Positions 8,663-17,289 are shown, counted from the stretch's first letter. The stretch: DNA of 64,000 bases from Ktedonobacter robiniae (GCF_016587375.1 NZ_BNJG01000003.1:1488001-1552000); one strand, 5' to 3'. Notes: generated from the sequence alone by a model not told the origin. Numbers and translations: made by a program.

Positions 8663-8732
8663 ACTGAACTTGAATTGCTAGAAGACGCAAAGAGGGCCCA
8701 TGTATGCAAGAGATCATGAGAGGAGGAGAGTA

Positions 8733-9143
8733 ATGCGAACTATGTCGAGGCAAGTATCCCAGAAAAGAGTCCTCCTGGTAGCATCCGATATTAACTCTGG
8801 CTTTGGACTGTCTCAAGCCATTAAAGAGGCAACTCCCTACCAGGTGATCTTTGCGATCAACGTCCTCCAGGCCCTCAAAATTCTGGCGGCGGTCCAACCT
8901 CATCTCGTACTGGTAGATGAGCAGCTACAGGGCATAGATGGTGCAAGCTTTATTGACCATATCCACTCATTACTGCCTAAGCAAGGGGTTCCGGTCGTGC
9001 TGCTCACAAAAAACTGCTCTCAATATCCTCCCTTTATCGTGAGCGCGACCACGCTCAATATGGCCTGCGATCAAGACTTTCTGGTCCACCATTTGCAGCA
9101 TGTCCTGGAATATACTCTTGCAATACCACCTCTCAAAGGGTAA
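8733..9143 (+). CDS. receiver-domain-like protein, degenerate
   Basis: A stand-alone receiver-like protein of 136 residues. KRVLLVASDIN matches the first strand, and LVLVDEQLQGIDG contains the aspartate expected to take phosphate. The acidic pair after strand 1 is poor (ASDIN rather than VDDD) and the conserved lysine in the last strand is not evident, since the region reads LLTKNCSQYP. It may therefore be a poorly phosphorylated or phosphorylation-independent receiver. The start at 8733 follows AGGAGGAGAG, so the upstream start at 8700 is rejected. No kinase is adjacent; the FAH-family gene follows 81 bases later. Confidence 0.65.
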   Translation: MRTMSRQVSQKRVLLVASDINSGFGLSQAIKEATPYQVIFAINVLQALKILAAVQPHLVLVDEQLQGIDGASFIDHIHSLLPKQGVPVVLLTKNCSQYPPFIVSATTLNMACDQDFLVHHLQHVLEYTLAIPPLKG

Positions 9144-9224
9144 AGAAGAATGGTGCCCGAATTTGACAGTAAGCTGTGGCGCATGGTACGGTTTGAACAA
9201 GCCACTATAAGGAGGATATTTTAT

Positions 9225-10118
9225 ATGCGTTTGCTTACTTTTCAATCGCCCGCCGGGCCACGTTTGGGTATCCAGACCACACGAGGCGTTGTGGATGTCG
9301 TGGTCGCGCGCGAGCAGCTGTTTGCGCACTCGACGGAATTTGTGCCAGATACCATTGAGGAGGTATTTGCCACAGGCGAGCGAGGCCTTGCGGCCTTGCG
9401 CCATCTGCTCAAGGTAGTAGAGGCTCAGGAGCAGCCGGGGACGTGGCTGCTGGCTGAAGAGTCCCTCCAGTATGGCCTCTGTGTGCCGCGCACTGGCAAG
9501 ATCATCTGTGTTGGTCTTAACTACAGGCGCCACGCGGCTGAATCGGGCATGGCGGTCCCTGAGAGTCCGGTGCTCTTCCCCAAGTATGCCAATAGCTTCG
9601 CCGCCAGCGGTGAGGAGGTTCCCTTACCCGGGAATGCCGTTCAGTATGATTACGAGGCGGAGTTGGCCGTGGTCATTGGGCGGCAGACGCGCTTTGTCGG
9701 CGTCGAAGAGGCCCTCTCTTCGGTCCTGGGCTACTGCAATGCCAACGATCTGAGTGCGCGCGAACTCCAGTTCCGCACTAGCCAGTGGCTGCTGGGTAAA
9801 GCCCTTGATAAGTTTCTACCCGTGGGTCCCTACCTGGTCACAGCCGATGAAGTCGGTGATCCCCAGCGCCTGGGTATTCGCTGTTGGCTTAATGGAGAGC
9901 TGTGCCAGGATTCTACGACCGCCGACATGATCTTCCCCGTGGCCTATATCATTAGTTACTTAAGCCAGTATCTTACGCTGGAACCTGGCGATGTGGTCAG
10001 CACCGGCACGCCTGAGGGAGTGCTTATGGGTAAGCAAGATCCACAGTGGCTCAAGCCCGGAGACGAGGTCATTGTTGAGATCGAGAAGCTTGGTCGCCTG
10101 GTAAATAGCATGCGCTAA
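9225..10118 (+). CDS. fumarylacetoacetate hydrolase (FAH) family protein
   Basis: A 297-residue member of the FAH family, metal-dependent hydrolases, isomerases or decarboxylases of small keto acids. KIICVGLNYRRHA is the family entry motif, YDYEAELAVVIGR supplies the metal-binding glutamates, GYCNANDLSAREL the aspartate region, KALDKFLPVGPYLV follows, and STGTPEGV closes the active site. The length is that of the short FAH class (YcgM/2-hydroxyhepta-2,4-diene-1,7-dioate isomerase-like). The ATG at 9225 has AAGGAGG 9 bases upstream; the earlier ATG at 9150 has no such site. No catechol or tyrosine pathway genes are nearby, so the substrate is open. Confidence 0.85.
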   Translation: MRLLTFQSPAGPRLGIQTTRGVVDVVVAREQLFAHSTEFVPDTIEEVFATGERGLAALRHLLKVVEAQEQPGTWLLAEESLQYGLCVPRTGKIICVGLNYRRHAAESGMAVPESPVLFPKYANSFAASGEEVPLPGNAVQYDYEAELAVVIGRQTRFVGVEEALSSVLGYCNANDLSARELQFRTSQWLLGKALDKFLPVGPYLVTADEVGDPQRLGIRCWLNGELCQDSTTADMIFPVAYIISYLSQYLTLEPGDVVSTGTPEGVLMGKQDPQWLKPGDEVIVEIEKLGRLVNSMR

Positions 10119-10218
10119 TACTCATCCATAAGCATCGAAGTGAATAAATCTGGTCATGCCATTGTTGTGTATCTTTAGAGAAATTGTATCTGAAAAAGAC
10201 AAAGAAGGATATACATAG

Positions 10219-11268
10219 ATGGCACTACCCCTCTCTGTGCTTGACCTCTCGCCGGTTGAGGCAGGTTCAAATAGCCGCGAGGCACTCCAGAACACCCTCA
10301 AACTGGCCCAGCTCACGGATCGGCTGGGATATACGCGCTACTGGCTTGCCGAGCATCATAATAGCAGCATGCTCGCCAGCTCATCCCCTGAGATCATGAT
10401 TGGACACGTGGCCCAGGTTACCAGGCATATTCGTGTTGGCTCTGGTGGCGTCATGCTACCGAATCACTCACCCCTCAAGGTGGCGGAGAATTTCCGTATT
10501 CTGGAGGCACTCCATCCTGGACGTATCGATCTGGGGATTGGGCGCGCGCCCGGCACGGATGGTAAAACGGCGCTGGCGCTACGTCGCTCACGGGCCGCGC
10601 TGGGAGCCGATGATTTTCCCGAACAGCTGGCTGAGCTACTGGCCTATGCCGACGAGGGCGAAGAGCTTCCAGCGGGCTATCCCTTTAAGTCAGTCAAGGC
10701 GGTTCCCACTGATGTCCCCCTCCCACCCATCTGGCTGCTTGGGTCAAGTGACTATAGCGCGCAGGCCGCGGCCTCGCTTGGCGTTGGCTTCGCCTTTGCG
10801 CACCACATCAATCCCGCTTTTGCTGTGCCCGCAATCCAGATGTACCGCGAGCTATTTACGCCCTCTGAACGCTTGCAGGAAGCCAGGGTTATTCTGACTA
10901 CAACCGTCGTATGCGCGGAGACTGATGAGCAGGCACAGGAACTGTCTGACTCTATGGCGCTGGCCTGGGTGCGTTTGCGTACGGGGCGGCCTGCTCCCCT
11001 GCCCAGTCCGGAGGAGGTTCGAGCGTATCGCTATACCGCTATGGAGGAGGAAGTGGTGCGTGAGTATCGCTCGCGGCAGATGATTGGTCGTCCCGAGGTG
11101 ATACGCGAGAAACTGCTGCGCCTGGTGGGTGAGACGGGTGCGGATGAACTGATGCTCTCTGCTATGGTGTATGGATATGCGAATCGGGCCAGAACATATG
11201 AACTGCTGGCCGAGGCCTTTGGACTCTCCGCACCAGTTACGGCAGAAGACGGCCTGACCTGGGAGTAA
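10219..11268 (+). CDS. LLM class flavin-dependent oxidoreductase (YhbW-like)
   Basis: A 349-residue luciferase-like protein of the MsnO8/YhbW type, recognised by PLSVLDLSPV at the N-terminus, YWLAEHHN after helix 1, VGSGGVMLPNHSPLKVAE and the phosphate-contact motif DLGIGRAPGTD. Members bind FMN; many have unknown substrates. The C-terminal segment TGADELMLSAMVYG is typical of the family. The ribosome site AGAAGGA lies about 10 bases before the ATG. It converges on the response-regulator gene with only 4 bases between the two stop codons, so the two transcripts must overlap or terminate in each other's coding sequence. Confidence 0.85.
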   Translation: MALPLSVLDLSPVEAGSNSREALQNTLKLAQLTDRLGYTRYWLAEHHNSSMLASSSPEIMIGHVAQVTRHIRVGSGGVMLPNHSPLKVAENFRILEALHPGRIDLGIGRAPGTDGKTALALRRSRAALGADDFPEQLAELLAYADEGEELPAGYPFKSVKAVPTDVPLPPIWLLGSSDYSAQAAASLGVGFAFAHHINPAFAVPAIQMYRELFTPSERLQEARVILTTTVVCAETDEQAQELSDSMALAWVRLRTGRPAPLPSPEEVRAYRYTAMEEEVVREYRSRQMIGRPEVIREKLLRLVGETGADELMLSAMVYGYANRARTYELLAEAFGLSAPVTAEDGLTWE

Positions 11269-11272
11269 TGCC

Positions 11273-11671
11273 CTATTTGAGGAGGCGTTGAATAAGGTCT
11301 TCTAACTCATCCAGATCAAAGGGCTTGGCGAGGATGGTTTCAACGTGAATGCCTTCGATAGCGCGAGCTGTGCTCACGGCACTGAGCATAATGATAGGAG
11401 GCAGGCTCTGCCTCCTATCAGAGGCCTCTTCCTGGAGGGCTTTGACAAAGTCAACCCCATTGAGGACTGGCATCATATAATCTGTAATGATGAGTAGTGG
11501 CCAGCGTTCAATGGCCAGCGAGAGCGCCTCCTGCCCATTGTAGGCTAGCACAGGTGTATACCCTAGTTCTGTAACAAACTCGGCTAGTGTCTCGGCAATA
11601 GCCACCTCATCATCGACAATGAGAATGGGTGATGTATCGGTTGCGAGATGAGCACGGCCCTGTAACGTCAT
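11273..11671 (-). CDS. response regulator, single receiver domain
   Basis: A CheY-like protein of 132 residues: PILIVDDEVAIAET gives the acidic pocket, LIITDYMMPVLNG the phosphorylated aspartate, MLSA the conserved Thr/Ser position and ILAKPFD the lysine. There is no output domain. The ATG at 11671 with GGGGAG just upstream is preferred over the upstream in-frame ATG at 11731. The KaiC-like gene upstream reads 62 bases into it in another frame. If one base were restored in a G7 run at 11689-11695, KaiC would end in an ATGA overlap with this start, so the two are very likely a coupled pair. Confidence 0.85.
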   Translation of the reverse strand: MTLQGRAHLATDTSPILIVDDEVAIAETLAEFVTELGYTPVLAYNGQEALSLAIERWPLLIITDYMMPVLNGVDFVKALQEEASDRRQSLPPIIMLSAVSTARAIEGIHVETILAKPFDLDELEDLIQRLLK

Positions 11672-13265
11672 ACACTCCCCCTCTCTGAGGGGGGGCCTGG
11701 TAGATTGGCGAAAGGTAGCCAGAATGTCCACTTGCCTCCCTGGTGAGACCCGCTAGCGTGTCCAGGCCGCTCTCCTGAGGAGTCAGGACACGAACGCCTT
11801 CAGGCGAGGTAATGATAAATTCGCGCAAATTATGATCATGAGCCGAAAAGCGCATCTTGAGCACAGAGATGACACGATGCAGGCGGTTGTTGACCGCGAG
11901 GTGCTGTACCAGGATAACGTTTTCCGCCAGGATAGAAAGTGCGTCTGCGGAGAAATCCACGTCGGTTGAGACAGCCTTGGGGGACTCTTTGAGTGCGAGT
12001 AAGGTAATGTCTCTGGATCTTAACATCGCTAGCAGCGCTGCCAGGTAGTTGGAGACGCGATCCTTGCCACTACTCTCTATCACGGCGCGTTCGAGTTCGG
12101 CTATGCTGTCAATGACGACGCGTCGTATGTTGTTCTCACTGAGTATGTTGAGCATGGTTGTCGCAACCTGGTCAGGATCAACTTCAACAGGTTCCCAGCG
12201 CTGCAATGTCAGGCCGCCACCAGGAGCCAGGGCTGCTCGAAGTTGTTCACCGAGCTGAAAAGACTCCGCTTTGAGCAGAAGCTGTTCACGTGTCTCGCGG
12301 AAAGTGAGAAATAAGGCGTTCTCACCCTTTGGAATGCCTGAAAGCGCGAATTGGAGCGCGAGGAGTGTCTTGCCTGTCCCCAGGCTGCCAGTCAGGAGCG
12401 TACTGGTCTGGCGAGTCAGGCCTCCTCCCAAGAGCGTATCCAGTTCGAGAAGCCCAAAGGTGACGCGTTCCTTTTTGTGTTCCACGCTTTTCGTGTCGGA
12501 ACGAGGAAGCTGATGGCTACAGGCTTCAAGGCGAGGATAAACCTGCACTCCATCCTCACTTAGCACCATACTATGTCGACCCAGCATTGGCGCGCGGCCA
12601 CGTACTTTGAGTATTTCCAGGCTGCGGAAGGCGCGCGTCCCGTTAAGGATGAAATAGAGCCCAATAAGCAAATCGCCGGTGGTCATCTCGGGGAAGAGGG
12701 TTGGATCACGCGGATCAGCTTCTGTCGTGATGATCGTTGTCGTTCCGAGCAGGCTCAGGCGTGCGCCCAGGTCATACAACAACTGGCGGCTCGTAATAAA
12801 GTCTGGTTCCAGAGCACGAATTGCCTGAAAGCCGTCCAGAACGACCAGGTTTGCGCGCGTCTGCCGGACCGCAGCCACGATATCCTGCGCCGCAGGTGGT
12901 TTGCCCTGTGTCAGAAACTGCTGTATGCTAAAGATCTGTACCTCATTACCTACAAGCTCGGGGGCAAAGAAGTTATATGATTGGAGATGACCGAGCAACT
13001 TCGTTGTTGGCTCCGAAAGCGCCGTTAAAAGCAGCGCCTTCTGCCCGCGCTTGGCGGCGGCGAACGCGATCTGACTTGCCAGGGTGGTTTTGCCGCTGCC
13101 GGGTGAGCCAAGGATAATCGCGAGCGAGCCTTTGGGTAATCCTCCCCCTAACACTGTATCAAGCTGAGGTACGCCTGTTGCTTCAATCATGGTTGACGAT
13201 GAAGACCAGGTTGGCGTTTGATCCGCATCGGATGATGGTGTACTCACATTTTCCTCTTCTATCAT
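11610..13265 (-). CDS. KaiC-like tandem RecA ATPase
   Basis: A 551-residue ATPase with two KaiC/RadA-type domains. Walker A motifs are GSPGSGKTT (residues 53-61) and GSLGTGKTL (293-301); Walker B strands are LVVLDGF (about 140) and RRVVIDSIAEL. The glutamate after the second strand is kept in both halves (LSEPT, FRETRE), although KaiC itself has a Glu pair. The end of the second domain, KMRFSAHDH and REFIITSPEG, matches KaiC. Without KaiA or KaiB nearby this is a signalling KaiC-like ATPase, not a clock. The last 24 residues after APPQ look out of frame (see the one-base finding). Its start has only a weak ribosome site; 13190 is an alternative. Confidence 0.85.
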   Translation of the reverse strand: MIEEENVSTPSSDADQTPTWSSSSTMIEATGVPQLDTVLGGGLPKGSLAIILGSPGSGKTTLASQIAFAAAKRGQKALLLTALSEPTTKLLGHLQSYNFFAPELVGNEVQIFSIQQFLTQGKPPAAQDIVAAVRQTRANLVVLDGFQAIRALEPDFITSRQLLYDLGARLSLLGTTTIITTEADPRDPTLFPEMTTGDLLIGLYFILNGTRAFRSLEILKVRGRAPMLGRHSMVLSEDGVQVYPRLEACSHQLPRSDTKSVEHKKERVTFGLLELDTLLGGGLTRQTSTLLTGSLGTGKTLLALQFALSGIPKGENALFLTFRETREQLLLKAESFQLGEQLRAALAPGGGLTLQRWEPVEVDPDQVATTMLNILSENNIRRVVIDSIAELERAVIESSGKDRVSNYLAALLAMLRSRDITLLALKESPKAVSTDVDFSADALSILAENVILVQHLAVNNRLHRVISVLKMRFSAHDHNLREFIITSPEGVRVLTPQESGLDTLAGLTREASGHSGYLSPIYQAPPQRGGVYDVTGPCSSRNRYITHSHCR

Positions 13266-13332
13266 TGCTTGCTACTTGTTAGTATGACACAAAATGTTTG
13301 CATTTGACCAGTGTTAATGGCCTACCTCCCAG

Positions 13333-14577
13333 CTAACTGTTTTCGCTAGTAATGGCGACTATTAGACCCGCCAGCAGTGCCACGCGTTTAGGAATGGGAG
13401 GAAGTTTTACATACTCTGTGGCGGTATGAGCACCCGAGCCAATTGCGCCTAACCCATCAATGCTTGGGCACCCTTCGTCCGCCGTCTTACAGCAGTCCGA
13501 GGCGCCGCCACGTGTCTCAGGGGCAAAGCGTGTATGCAGAATGTTTTCCGTGATAAACTGTATTTTCTCAGCCATGCCCAGGCTTGCCTCTGTTGCAGCC
13601 ATAGGAACCATAGAGTCAGGCTCGCTGGTCAATGTTAATTGGACGTCTGGCACAAGCTGATTGCGTAATAATTCGCGCCAGCGTGCCTCGGCGTCGAAGC
13701 GGTCTTCAAGGTGCAGGAAGCGGATATCAAACATGATCTGGGCAAAGTCGGACACAATATTGGCGCGTGATCCTCCTTGAATAGGACCCGCGTTAATGGT
13801 AAAGCCTGGACGCCAGCCCATAAAGCTTTGGGCCTGGACAATCTGGTGAGCCAGTTCTAGAACTGCATTTCGGCCCTTCTCAGGGCTACTACCCGCGTGC
13901 GCCGCTCTGCCCTCGGCGGTAAGGCGATAATGCGCGCATCCCTTGCGCCTGGTCACCACGGTTCCAATGGCGCTTGCGCCTTCCAGCCCAAGTACATACG
14001 GTTTCTCATCACGAGCTATCTGCCGTACGAGGCTGGCCTGGTAGCGATTCGAGATCTCCTCGTCGGGCACAGATAAGAAGATCAGCTTCTTGAAATTCCT
14101 ATAGTCATGTTGCTTGAGGATCTCCAGGGCATAGATCCCCTGAAGTAGCCCGGCCTTCATATCAACGGTCCCCGGACCATAGAATTTATCTTCATCAAGC
14201 TGCGTGCGTGTCTGGGCGGAACCTACGGGGTGGACGGTATCGTGGTGGCCAAGGAGGAGGCAGGTGGGAGCGTGAGGATTATCGCCCACAAGGGTGCCAA
14301 TGAGCGCATTGCCTCGTGCATGTTCTACAATGGTTGTTTGCATCTCAAAGCGCTGGAGGAGAACCGCGAGCTGGTCCGCCATCGTATCCAGACCCTCTTT
14401 ATGCTCGGAAGGGGAATCAATGAGCGTGAGCCTGTGCAGGTCTTCTGTGAAACGTGGTATCGCCTCTTGCATGTATGCCAGCCCATTTGTGACTACGGTC
14501 TGGATGGGATTTGAGGTATCAATGGCATAGCGGGTATCCAGGAAAAACGACTCCGATCTCTCCTCTGGCTGAAGCAT
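13333..14577 (-). CDS. M20 family metallopeptidase (carboxypeptidase G2-like)
   Basis: A 414-residue zinc peptidase of the M20/ArgE/DapE/CPG2 class. LLGHHDTVHP carries the first metal histidine and catalytic aspartate, GTVDMKAG the bridging aspartate, VPDEEIS the catalytic and metal glutamates, and GSGAHTATEYV the last metal histidine. A dimerisation insert, RAAHAGSSPEKGRNAV, is present. No signal peptide is seen, so it acts inside the cell on N-acyl amino acids or dipeptides. The ATG at 14577 has AAAGGGG upstream. It lies 68 bases from the start of the KaiC-like gene downstream and has no clear partner. Confidence 0.85.
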   Translation of the reverse strand: MLQPEERSESFFLDTRYAIDTSNPIQTVVTNGLAYMQEAIPRFTEDLHRLTLIDSPSEHKEGLDTMADQLAVLLQRFEMQTTIVEHARGNALIGTLVGDNPHAPTCLLLGHHDTVHPVGSAQTRTQLDEDKFYGPGTVDMKAGLLQGIYALEILKQHDYRNFKKLIFLSVPDEEISNRYQASLVRQIARDEKPYVLGLEGASAIGTVVTRRKGCAHYRLTAEGRAAHAGSSPEKGRNAVLELAHQIVQAQSFMGWRPGFTINAGPIQGGSRANIVSDFAQIMFDIRFLHLEDRFDAEARWRELLRNQLVPDVQLTLTSEPDSMVPMAATEASLGMAEKIQFITENILHTRFAPETRGGASDCCKTADEGCPSIDGLGAIGSGAHTATEYVKLPPIPKRVALLAGLIVAITSENS

Positions 14578-14698
14578 GACAACCCCTTTTCACTTAAAAG
14601 CACAACAATTCATTAGCGGCTCAGGCATGATTAAGTGTAGCAGAGGATATACTACGATGCAAGAGAGTAGGATTGGGCGTCGCAAGATGTGAGTAAAG

Positions 14699-14744
14699 AT
14701 ATGGGCGTGGATTAGGGGCATTCGCCCGCAATCCACGCCCATAT
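14699..14744 (-). terminator. 15-bp hairpin after the CoxG-like gene
   Basis: Perfect arms 14699-14713 and 14730-14744, with an inner GGGGC/GCCC extension; the hairpin ends 3 bases from the stop of the CoxG-like gene. Confidence 0.65.
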
Positions 14745-14747
14745 TTC

Positions 14748-15194
14748 TTACGCGTTCACCTGTTTGTCGAAGTTCTTGAAGAACTGGTCGAGCATGCCTT
14801 TAACGGCGGGCTTGACGATGAGTTCGGGAACAGCAGCGACCTTGCCCGAGAGGCTGGCGTTGGCGTTGTAACTAAGGAGAGTGGTCGCACCCTCTTCGGT
14901 CAGGTCGACGGAGCAGCGTGCGCTAACGCTGCCCAGGGAGCTCCGGGGCTCGGCGACAAGCACGAGGTGCGAAGGCTCTACGATATCCGTGGTTTGCAGG
15001 AAGACATCATATGAACCATTAAGAATCGCAAAATTGAGTGTGATATTTAGTTTAAGGTAGCGTCCATTGGGGAGATCGACATACTCTGCACTCTGGCAGT
15101 TAGGGATACTCTTCTTGAGTACTTCAGGGTTAAGGAGCGCGTTAAAGACGGTAGCACGCGGAGCTGGAATCCGCTGTTCTCCTGTGAAATCCAT
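14748..15194 (-). CDS. SRPBCC / CoxG-like protein
   Basis: A 148-residue START-like protein matching CoxG (carbon monoxide dehydrogenase subunit G). DFTGEQRIPAPRATVFNAL is the entry strand and first helix, LLNPEVLKKSIPNCQSAEY the conserved second part, and KPAVKGMLDQFFKNFDKQV the long C-terminal helix. Many genomes keep coxG-like genes apart from CO dehydrogenase, and none is found here, so a lipid- or ligand-binding role is likelier. The start at 15194 (ATG, GAGG 11 bases upstream) is chosen over a TTG at 15203. Confidence 0.8.
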   Translation of the reverse strand: MDFTGEQRIPAPRATVFNALLNPEVLKKSIPNCQSAEYVDLPNGRYLKLNITLNFAILNGSYDVFLQTTDIVEPSHLVLVAEPRSSLGSVSARCSVDLTEEGATTLLSYNANASLSGKVAAVPELIVKPAVKGMLDQFFKNFDKQVNA

Positions 15195-15332
15195 TCTTAT
15201 CAATTCCTCGCAATAGATGATACTATATATTTTTGCAGAAAGCGGTTGGCTCTGATCGCCTCGCGCTTTACTTACATTTGCACTCTATTATATGTCTGAA
15301 CATTTATTTTTATCAATGAGGATGCTAAATAG

Positions 15333-15405
15333 TACTGTCATAGAGGCAAGGGATGTGGTGGTTTGGCGGAGCCAAACCACCACATCCCTTGCCTCTATGA
15401 CAGTA
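15333..15405 (-). terminator. 35-bp perfect hairpin after the TetR gene
   Basis: Arms 15333-15367 and 15371-15405 are exact complements over 35 bp with a 3-base loop. The hairpin begins 4 bases after the TetR stop and is not followed by a U-tract on the minus strand. Confidence 0.75.
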
Positions 15406-15409
15406 GCCG

Positions 15410-16066
15410 TCAAAGGTTGTGTAACTCGGGTGAATAGTGGGGCGTTCCTGGCGATGGATTCTTCTCCTCAAGATCACCGCTAAGATAGTGCTGGCAGACG
15501 GAGCCAACAATCTTGATGAGCTGCTCGTCAGAAATTGTGCTCAGGGCCTCGGTATGCAGCAAACTGCGCATAATATTGACGCCAATAAGCTGAGATAGAG
15601 CCAGTTCGGCGCGCAGGTACCCATCGGGTCCGCCAACCTGCTCTGCGATAGGTTGCAAGAATTGCTCGTTTAGAGCCTTGCGGAGGATATCAGAACTATC
15701 GTTGCTTGACGCAGAGCGGATCATAATGAGGAGCGGATCGCTGGCGTCCTGCTTGCTCCAATGTGATATATAGTGGTGAATCAGGCTATAACCCAGGCTC
15801 ATTCCGTCTCCACCGGGAAGCCCACTACAGCCATCGCCTTTATCCAATGTAGCCAGGAAGAGATCTTCTTTTGAACCGAAGTAGCGAATGACCAGCGCGG
15901 GATCGATACCGGCTTTAGAGGCGATGTCGCGAATGGTGACGCGCTCATAGCTATCGTGCGCAAAGAGCGTGCGTGCCGCCTCTAAGATGGCCTGGCGTGT
16001 CGCGCCCGCGTCGCGCTCGCGACGACAACGACGAAAAGTTTTTTTAGCGGTATCTCGTAAACTCAT
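15410..16066 (-). CDS. TetR/AcrR family regulator
   Basis: A 218-residue repressor. The N-terminal helix-turn-helix is clear: TRQAILEAARTLFAHDSYERV, then IRDIASKAGIDPALVIRYFGSKEDLF. The ligand-binding half is unremarkable. The ATG at 16066 follows GAGGAGTCGAG. The intergenic region to the divergent DoxX gene has two almost identical dyads, GTCAAC-AGGC-GTTGAC and GTCAACA-GG-TGTTGAC, flanking a promoter, so this regulator very likely controls doxX and itself. A 20-residue Arg-rich N-terminal extension precedes the DNA-binding domain. Confidence 0.9.
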   Translation of the reverse strand: MSLRDTAKKTFRRCRRERDAGATRQAILEAARTLFAHDSYERVTIRDIASKAGIDPALVIRYFGSKEDLFLATLDKGDGCSGLPGGDGMSLGYSLIHHYISHWSKQDASDPLLIMIRSASSNDSSDILRKALNEQFLQPIAEQVGGPDGYLRAELALSQLIGVNIMRSLLHTEALSTISDEQLIKIVGSVCQHYLSGDLEEKNPSPGTPHYSPELHNL

Positions 16067-16147
16067 CTCGACTCCTCATCTTCCTGGACCCGCATGTACC
16101 TCTAGCAACTACTCAGTCCCTCTATTTTCATTATCAATCATAACATA

Positions 16148-16163
16148 GTCAACAGGCGTTGAC
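16148..16163. promoter_or_regulatory. TetR operator O1
   Basis: GTCAAC-AGGC-GTTGAC, a perfect 6-bp dyad overlapping the -35 of the doxX promoter. Confidence 0.7.
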
Positions 16164-16188
16164 AAAATAGGATGAGATAGTTTATAGT
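16159..16188 (+). promoter_or_regulatory. sigma70-like promoter for doxX-like gene
   Basis: TTGACA (16159-16164), spacer of 18, TATAGT (16183-16188). The start of transcription would be near 16195, between the two operators. Confidence 0.6.
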
Positions 16189-16199
16189 TTTCTTAGTAA

Positions 16200-16215
16200 G
16201 TCAACAGGTGTTGAC
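16200..16215. promoter_or_regulatory. TetR operator O2
   Basis: GTCAACA-GG-TGTTGAC, a perfect 7-bp dyad 52 bases (about five helical turns) from O1 and just after the predicted transcription start. Confidence 0.7.
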
Positions 16216-16263
16216 AAATGGATATAGTCGGGCCTGAGGGTCCGTAAAGAAGGGCGAATATTT

Positions 16264-16620
16264 ATGTACTGGATTGCGCTTGTCTTGCAGGTATTATTGG
16301 GGCTGGCATTTCTCGCGGCTGGTTTCTCGAAGGTAACACATAATAAGCAGATGGTGGAGAACTTTCAGAACCACTATCACTATCCCCTCTGGTTCATGGT
16401 CCTGACCGGTGCGCTTGAAATTGTGGCTGCCCTGGGCTTGATTGCGGGCATCTGGGTACCGATTCTGGCTACATTGGGCGCGGCGCTCCTGGTCTGTATC
16501 ATGTTGGGTGCGGTCCTGACGCATGTTCGCCTGAAGGACGCGATCTCTGGTATCGCTCCAGCGGCGGTCCTGCTCATACTGGCGGTTGCCTTGCTGGCTA
16601 TTCATCACCCTTTGGCATAA
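16264..16620 (+). CDS. DoxX family membrane protein
   Basis: A 118-residue protein with four membrane helices: ALVLQVLLGLAFLAAGFSK (the DoxX entry helix ending in FSK), then WFMVLTGALEIVAALGLIAG, ILATLGAALLVCIMLGAVLTH and PAAVLLILAVALLA. DoxX-like proteins are linked to thiol or oxidative stress and to thiosulfate:quinone oxidation, but this short type has no defined activity. Control by the divergent TetR repressor through the two operators suggests induction by a small toxic compound. It converges on the ChrB-like gene. Confidence 0.85.
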   Translation: MYWIALVLQVLLGLAFLAAGFSKVTHNKQMVENFQNHYHYPLWFMVLTGALEIVAALGLIAGIWVPILATLGAALLVCIMLGAVLTHVRLKDAISGIAPAAVLLILAVALLAIHHPLA

Positions 16621-16634
16621 ATCAAGTGTTGTGG

Positions 16635-16668
16635 ACGTTGTGGTCGTGGGAGAGCCAGGCCACAACGT
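16635..16668. terminator. hairpin between convergent genes
   Basis: Arms ACGTTGTGG (16635-16643) and CCACAACGT (16660-16668) lie exactly between the ends of the DoxX and ChrB-like genes. Confidence 0.5.
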
Positions 16669-17289
16669 TTAGCGATGCGTATCCGAGCGGCGCTCAAGGC
16701 GACGAGGGTGCAGGCGCTTCTTCTCCTCAGGAGATACACCATGTGACTCGTCAGCTTCCTGCTTGAGAAAGACCTTTTCCTCAAACTCCTCCAGCAATTT
16801 CTCACATTGTTCAATACTCTGTAAGGCCTCATCACGCCTGGCGGCTCCAAACCAGTCGCGCTCAACCGTGCGCTCATACCAGCGCCGAATTTTGTCGAGT
16901 TCCTGGCGAATCTCTTCGGCCTCGGCATAGGTAAAGTTCTGGCGAAAAGTCTCGAACTCGATCTCTTTCGTAAAATTTACCTGGCAGTTCTCGATGATCT
17001 CGTCGTATTGCAGGTTGCTTTGAGCCAGAAAGCCATCAATGATCTTCTGTTCCTCTTCTTCGGGTAAATTATTTAATGGGAACAGGTGATAGCTCCCTCC
17101 CAGTTCCGAGACACGCTCGCAGACCTTCTCCAGCGTCGCGAGCAGCGGCTCAGTATGGGGAAGGATACAAACGCTCTGTTGTAGGTAGAGCGCGCCAGTG
17201 CGTTTTAGCTCGCGCCAGATGCCGACGCGAGCTGCCGAAGGTTGGCTTGGTACCTGGTAGATGAGCAGAATATATTGATGAGAATCCAC
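16669..17289 (-). CDS. ChrB N-terminal domain-like protein
   Basis: A 206-residue protein similar to the N-terminal half of ChrB, the regulator of chromate resistance: ILLIYQVPSQPSAARVGIWRELK, LYLQQSVCILP and GGSYHLFPLNNL are the family segments. The C-terminal ChrB domain is missing; instead there is a charged helical tail. The start is GTG at 17289, with AAAGGGGA 5 bases upstream. No chromate transporter (ChrA) is adjacent, although two membrane proteins lie upstream on the same strand. Whether it senses chromate is unknown. Confidence 0.7.
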   Translation of the reverse strand: MDSHQYILLIYQVPSQPSAARVGIWRELKRTGALYLQQSVCILPHTEPLLATLEKVCERVSELGGSYHLFPLNNLPEEEEQKIIDGFLAQSNLQYDEIIENCQVNFTKEIEFETFRQNFTYAEAEEIRQELDKIRRWYERTVERDWFGAARRDEALQSIEQCEKLLEEFEEKVFLKQEADESHGVSPEEKKRLHPRRLERRSDTHR

